A DNA stretch of 64,000 nt, taken from Streptomyces sp. NBC_00569 (lineage in GTDB: Bacteria; Actinomycetota; Actinomycetes; Streptomycetales; Streptomycetaceae). Below, piece by piece: positions 61,534 to 64,000 of this stretch (positions are counted from its first letter, which is position 1; each line of letters begins with the position of its first letter). Where the stretch lies: assembly GCF_036345255.1 (NCBI RefSeq), contig NZ_CP107783.1, positions 8,921,001 through 8,985,000 on the forward strand, read 5' to 3'. The notes under the pieces are model-generated. The model ran no database searches. It was given only the letters and a program-made list of their open reading frames with translations, and was not told the origin of the DNA. A program made the position numbers and the translations under genes.

Positions 61534-63498
61534 ATGAGCATTCTTGATGACGCCCGCCCGGGTATGAACCCCGAGATCCGGCCGCAGGACGACCTGTTCG
61601 GCCACGTCAACGGCCACTGGCTGGACACCGAGCCGATCCCCGAGGACCGCTCGAGCTGGGGCCCCTTCGTGCAGCTCGCCGACACCGCCGAGGAGCAGGT
61701 CAAGGCGATCATCGAGGAACTCGCGGCCGGGGCCGAGTCGACCTCGGCCGACGCCGGCGAGGCACACAAGATCGCCGCGCTCTACGCCTCCTTCATGGAC
61801 GAGCGGGCCGTCGAGGCGCTCGGTCTCGCGCCGGCGCGAGCGCTGATCGACGAGGTCGCGGACATCGCCGACCTCCGGGGCCTCGCGACGTTCCTCGGCC
61901 GTTTCGAGCGCGTCGGCGGCTCCGGCCTCTTCGGGTCGTACGTCGACACCGACGACCGCAACTCCGACCGCTACCTCGTCAACGTCGTGCAGGGCGGCCT
62001 CGGCCTGCCCGACGAGTCGTACTACCGGGACGACAAGTTCGCCGAGATCCGCGACAAGTACGTCACCTACCTCACCGATCTCCTGACGCTCGCCGAGCAC
62101 GCCGACCCCGCGGCCGCCGCGCGGACGGTCCTCGCCATCGAGACGAAGCTGGCCGCGGGCCACTGGGAGCGGGCCGAGACCCGTGACGTGCAGAAGACGT
62201 ACAACCTCACCGCCCTGGACGAACTCAAGGCCCTGGCACCGGAGTTCGACTGGCACGGCTACACCGCCGGGCTCGGTGGCACCGACGCGACCATCGCCGA
62301 GACGTGCGTCCGGCAGCCCTCGTACTTCGCCCACCTCTCCCAGGTCCTGACCGAGTTCCCGATCGAGCAGTGGCGCGACTGGGTGCTGGTGCGCGTGCTG
62401 CGCGCCTCGGCGCCGTACCTCTCGGACGCGTTCGTCCAGAACAACTTCGACTTCTACGGGCGCACGCTCAACGGCACCCCGGAGCTGCGGGCCCGCTGGA
62501 AGCGTGGCGTCGCGCTCGTCGAGGGCGCGATGGGCGAGGCGGTCGGCAAGGAGTACGTGGCCCGGCACTTCCCGCCGGCGTCCAAGGCGATGATGGACGA
62601 GCTCGTCGCCAACCTCCTGGAGGCCTACCGTCAGTCGATCGCCCAGCTCGACTGGATGACCGACGAGACGAAGGAGCGGGCGTACGAGAAGCTCGCCACG
62701 TTCCGTCCCAAGATCGGCTACCCGGACAAGTTCCGCGACTACTCCAAGCTCCAGGTCACCGCGGACGACCTGCTCGCCAACGCTCAGGCGGCCGCGGCGT
62801 TCGAGACGGACCGTGAGCTCGCCAAGATCGGCTCGCCGGTCGACCGCGACGAGTGGTTCATGCTGCCGCAGACGGTGAACGCGTACTACAACCCGGGCAC
62901 CAACGAGATCTGCTTCCCCGCGGGCATCCTGCAGAAGCCGTTCTTCGCGCCCGACGCCGACGCGGCCGAGAACTACGGCGGCATCGGCTCGGTGATCGGT
63001 CACGAGATCGGCCACGGCTTCGACGACCAGGGCGCCCAGTACGACGGCGCGGGCAACCTCAACGACTGGTGGACCGCCGCCGACAAGACGGCCTTCGAGG
63101 CCAAGTCGAAGGCCCTCATCGAGCAGTACGACGGCTTCTCGCCGCGCAACCTGCCCGGCGAGTCCGTCAACGGCGCGCTCACCGTCGGCGAGAACATCGG
63201 CGACCTCGGCGGCCTGACCATCGGCCACAAGGCGTACGTCATCTCGCTCGGCGACACCCCGTCGCCGGAGCACGAGGCCACCACCGGTTCCCAGCGCCTG
63301 TTCCTCAACTGGGCCTACTGCTGGCGCACCAAGCGGCGCAAGGAGCAGGAGCAGCAGTACCTGACGATCGACCCGCACTCGCCGCCGGAGTTCCGCGCGA
63401 ACATCGTGCGCAACCTCGACGAGTTCCACGACGCGTTCGGCACGTCGGACAGCGACGGCCTGTGGCTCGACCCGGCGGACCGCGTCCGCATCTGGTAG
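61534..63498 (+). CDS. M13-family metallopeptidase (neprilysin-like)
   Basis: A 654-residue zinc endopeptidase. The zinc motif is VIGHEIGHGFDDQG (H490, E491, H494) and the third ligand lies in LTVGENIGDLGGL (E553). VNAYYNPGTNEICFPAGILQKPFF matches the NAYY substrate-binding block and the C-terminal DPADRVRIW end matches the family W terminus. No signal peptide is seen, so it acts inside the cell, as many actinobacterial PepO/Zmp-like enzymes. Its promoter shares the operator array with the divergent monooxygenase. Confidence 0.94.
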   Translation: MSILDDARPGMNPEIRPQDDLFGHVNGHWLDTEPIPEDRSSWGPFVQLADTAEEQVKAIIEELAAGAESTSADAGEAHKIAALYASFMDERAVEALGLAPARALIDEVADIADLRGLATFLGRFERVGGSGLFGSYVDTDDRNSDRYLVNVVQGGLGLPDESYYRDDKFAEIRDKYVTYLTDLLTLAEHADPAAAARTVLAIETKLAAGHWERAETRDVQKTYNLTALDELKALAPEFDWHGYTAGLGGTDATIAETCVRQPSYFAHLSQVLTEFPIEQWRDWVLVRVLRASAPYLSDAFVQNNFDFYGRTLNGTPELRARWKRGVALVEGAMGEAVGKEYVARHFPPASKAMMDELVANLLEAYRQSIAQLDWMTDETKERAYEKLATFRPKIGYPDKFRDYSKLQVTADDLLANAQAAAAFETDRELAKIGSPVDRDEWFMLPQTVNAYYNPGTNEICFPAGILQKPFFAPDADAAENYGGIGSVIGHEIGHGFDDQGAQYDGAGNLNDWWTAADKTAFEAKSKALIEQYDGFSPRNLPGESVNGALTVGENIGDLGGLTIGHKAYVISLGDTPSPEHEATTGSQRLFLNWAYCWRTKRRKEQEQQYLTIDPHSPPEFRANIVRNLDEFHDAFGTSDSDGLWLDPADRVRIW

Positions 63499-63510
63499 CG
63501 CCCGTGACGC

Positions 63511-63543
63511 GTGGCCCGTACCTTCCAGGAAGGTACGGGCCAC
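63511..63543. terminator. Perfect 15-bp hairpin terminator
   Basis: GTGGCCCGTACCTTC (63511-63525) and GAAGGTACGGGCCAC (63529-63543) pair exactly around CAG. It lies between the convergent M13 and GH3 genes and can end both. Confidence 0.85.
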
Positions 63544-63550
63544 GGCTCGT

Positions 63551-64000
63551 TCAGAGCGCGGTGACGCCGAAGCCGGCGTGCAGCACGCGGGTGTGGTCCA
63601 CGGCCCGCACGGGACCGGTCAGGGTCACGCTCGCGGTCAGCCGGAGGTCGGTGCTGGACGCGCCGAGCCGCAGCTCCAGTTCGCCCGGTTCGACGATCCG
63701 CCGACCGTCCCGCCCGGTGAACGACGCGAGGTCCGCGGGCACCGTCACCCCGACCCGCGCGGCCTGCCCCGGCGCGAGTGCCAGGCGCAGGAATCCGACC
63801 AGCCGCTGGACGGGCTGCACGACCGAGGCGACCGGGTCGTGCAGATAGAGCTGCACGACCTCGGTGCCGTCCCGGTCGCCCGAGTTCCGTACGGTGAAGG
63901 CGAGTTCGGCCTCGCCGTCCGTCCCGACCGTCGCGCGCCCCATGGTGAGGTCGGACCAGTCGAACGACGTGTACGTCAGTCCGTGCCCGAAGCCGAACGC
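63551..64000 (-). CDS. GH3-family beta-glucosidase, C-terminal part
   Basis: Open to the right window edge, so the N-terminus is missing. The visible part starts AFGFGHGLTYTSFDWSDLTM, the FPFGHGLSYT-like block that precedes the last domain of GH3 enzymes, then a fibronectin type III-like domain (LAFTVRNSGDRDGTEVVQLY, then HDPVASVVQPVQRLVGF) to the stop. It hydrolyses beta-linked sugars if the missing catalytic domains are intact. Convergent with the M13 gene. Confidence 0.9.
   Translation of the reverse strand, partial: AFGFGHGLTYTSFDWSDLTMGRATVGTDGEAELAFTVRNSGDRDGTEVVQLYLHDPVASVVQPVQRLVGFLRLALAPGQAARVGVTVPADLASFTGRDGRRIVEPGELELRLGASSTDLRLTASVTLTGPVRAVDHTRVLHAGFGVTAL

Noticed and set aside
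61357..63543. Minus-strand open frame of 728 codons opposite the M13 gene
   Set aside because: Shadow of a complete M13 peptidase with intact zinc motifs.

Overview
The window is 64 kb of very GC-rich DNA (roughly 70% or more by eye) from a Streptomyces-like actinomycete. Support comes from the strong G/C bias at third codon positions, GGAGG-type ribosome binding sites with frequent GTG starts, F420-type split-barrel reductases, DUF5709, GPP34 and DUF574 families, a LAETG sortase-E substrate, a PspAB/HtpX pair and ROK/TetR/GntR-controlled transport operons. The content looks like accessory chromosome: short operons facing alternate ways, many one-component regulators beside their targets, no rRNA, tRNA or CRISPR, and almost no core genes except a lone hemC.

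Layout. 1-9.2 kb: end of a DHA2 efflux pump, an F420/flavin split-barrel protein, a SpoIIE-type phosphatase, a secreted DUF4232 protein, a TetR-MFS efflux pair, a PPOX protein, an SDR and a degenerate caspase-like protein. 9.2-15 kb: DUF5709, a DyP peroxidase-encapsulin nanocompartment operon, PspAB/HtpX and a NUDIX hydrolase. 15-20.6 kb: a ROK-controlled sugar ABC uptake operon with a Gfo/Idh dehydrogenase. 20.7-22.7 kb: a sortase substrate, a 2'-5' RNA ligase-like protein, a zinc ribbon protein and an LLM oxidoreductase pseudogene. 22.9-25.4 kb: a three-gene cassette (tiny peptide, PaaK-like adenylating enzyme, nine-TM protein with presenilin-type YD and GxGD motifs), the best candidate for an undescribed system. 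25.5-30.6 kb: an amino-acid-type ABC operon with an M20 peptidase and an RpiR regulator. 30.7-33.7 kb: a secreted protein, a DUF574 methyltransferase and a membrane protein. 33.7-38 kb: a GntR-MFS-racemase/decarboxylase-deacetylase operon, probably catabolic. 38-46.7 kb: an alpha/beta hydrolase, GPP34, a thioredoxin-reductase-like flavoprotein divergent from an XRE-cupin regulator, GNAT, a secreted protein, hemC, a serine hydrolase and an MFS transporter. 46.8-52 kb: a CysRS-like protein, a two-subunit molybdenum hydroxylase and an aldehyde dehydrogenase. 52.1-55 kb: a TetR gene split by a tnpB-only IS200/IS605-type element, next to a DJ-1/Hsp31-like gene. 55-64 kb: LysR, SnoaL-like, PadR, a small P-loop kinase, a coiled-coil/winged-helix protein, YceI, a TetR with a TetX-like monooxygenase under a repeated operator, an M13 metallopeptidase and the 3' end of a GH3 glycosidase.

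How it works together. Most units are regulator plus target: TetR/MFS, ROK/sugar ABC, RpiR/amino-acid ABC, GntR/imide-type catabolism, XRE/flavoprotein, LysR/DJ-1 and TetR/TetX-like. Several carry clear inverted or direct repeats in the control region. All functional calls were made by reading motifs; no database search was run.
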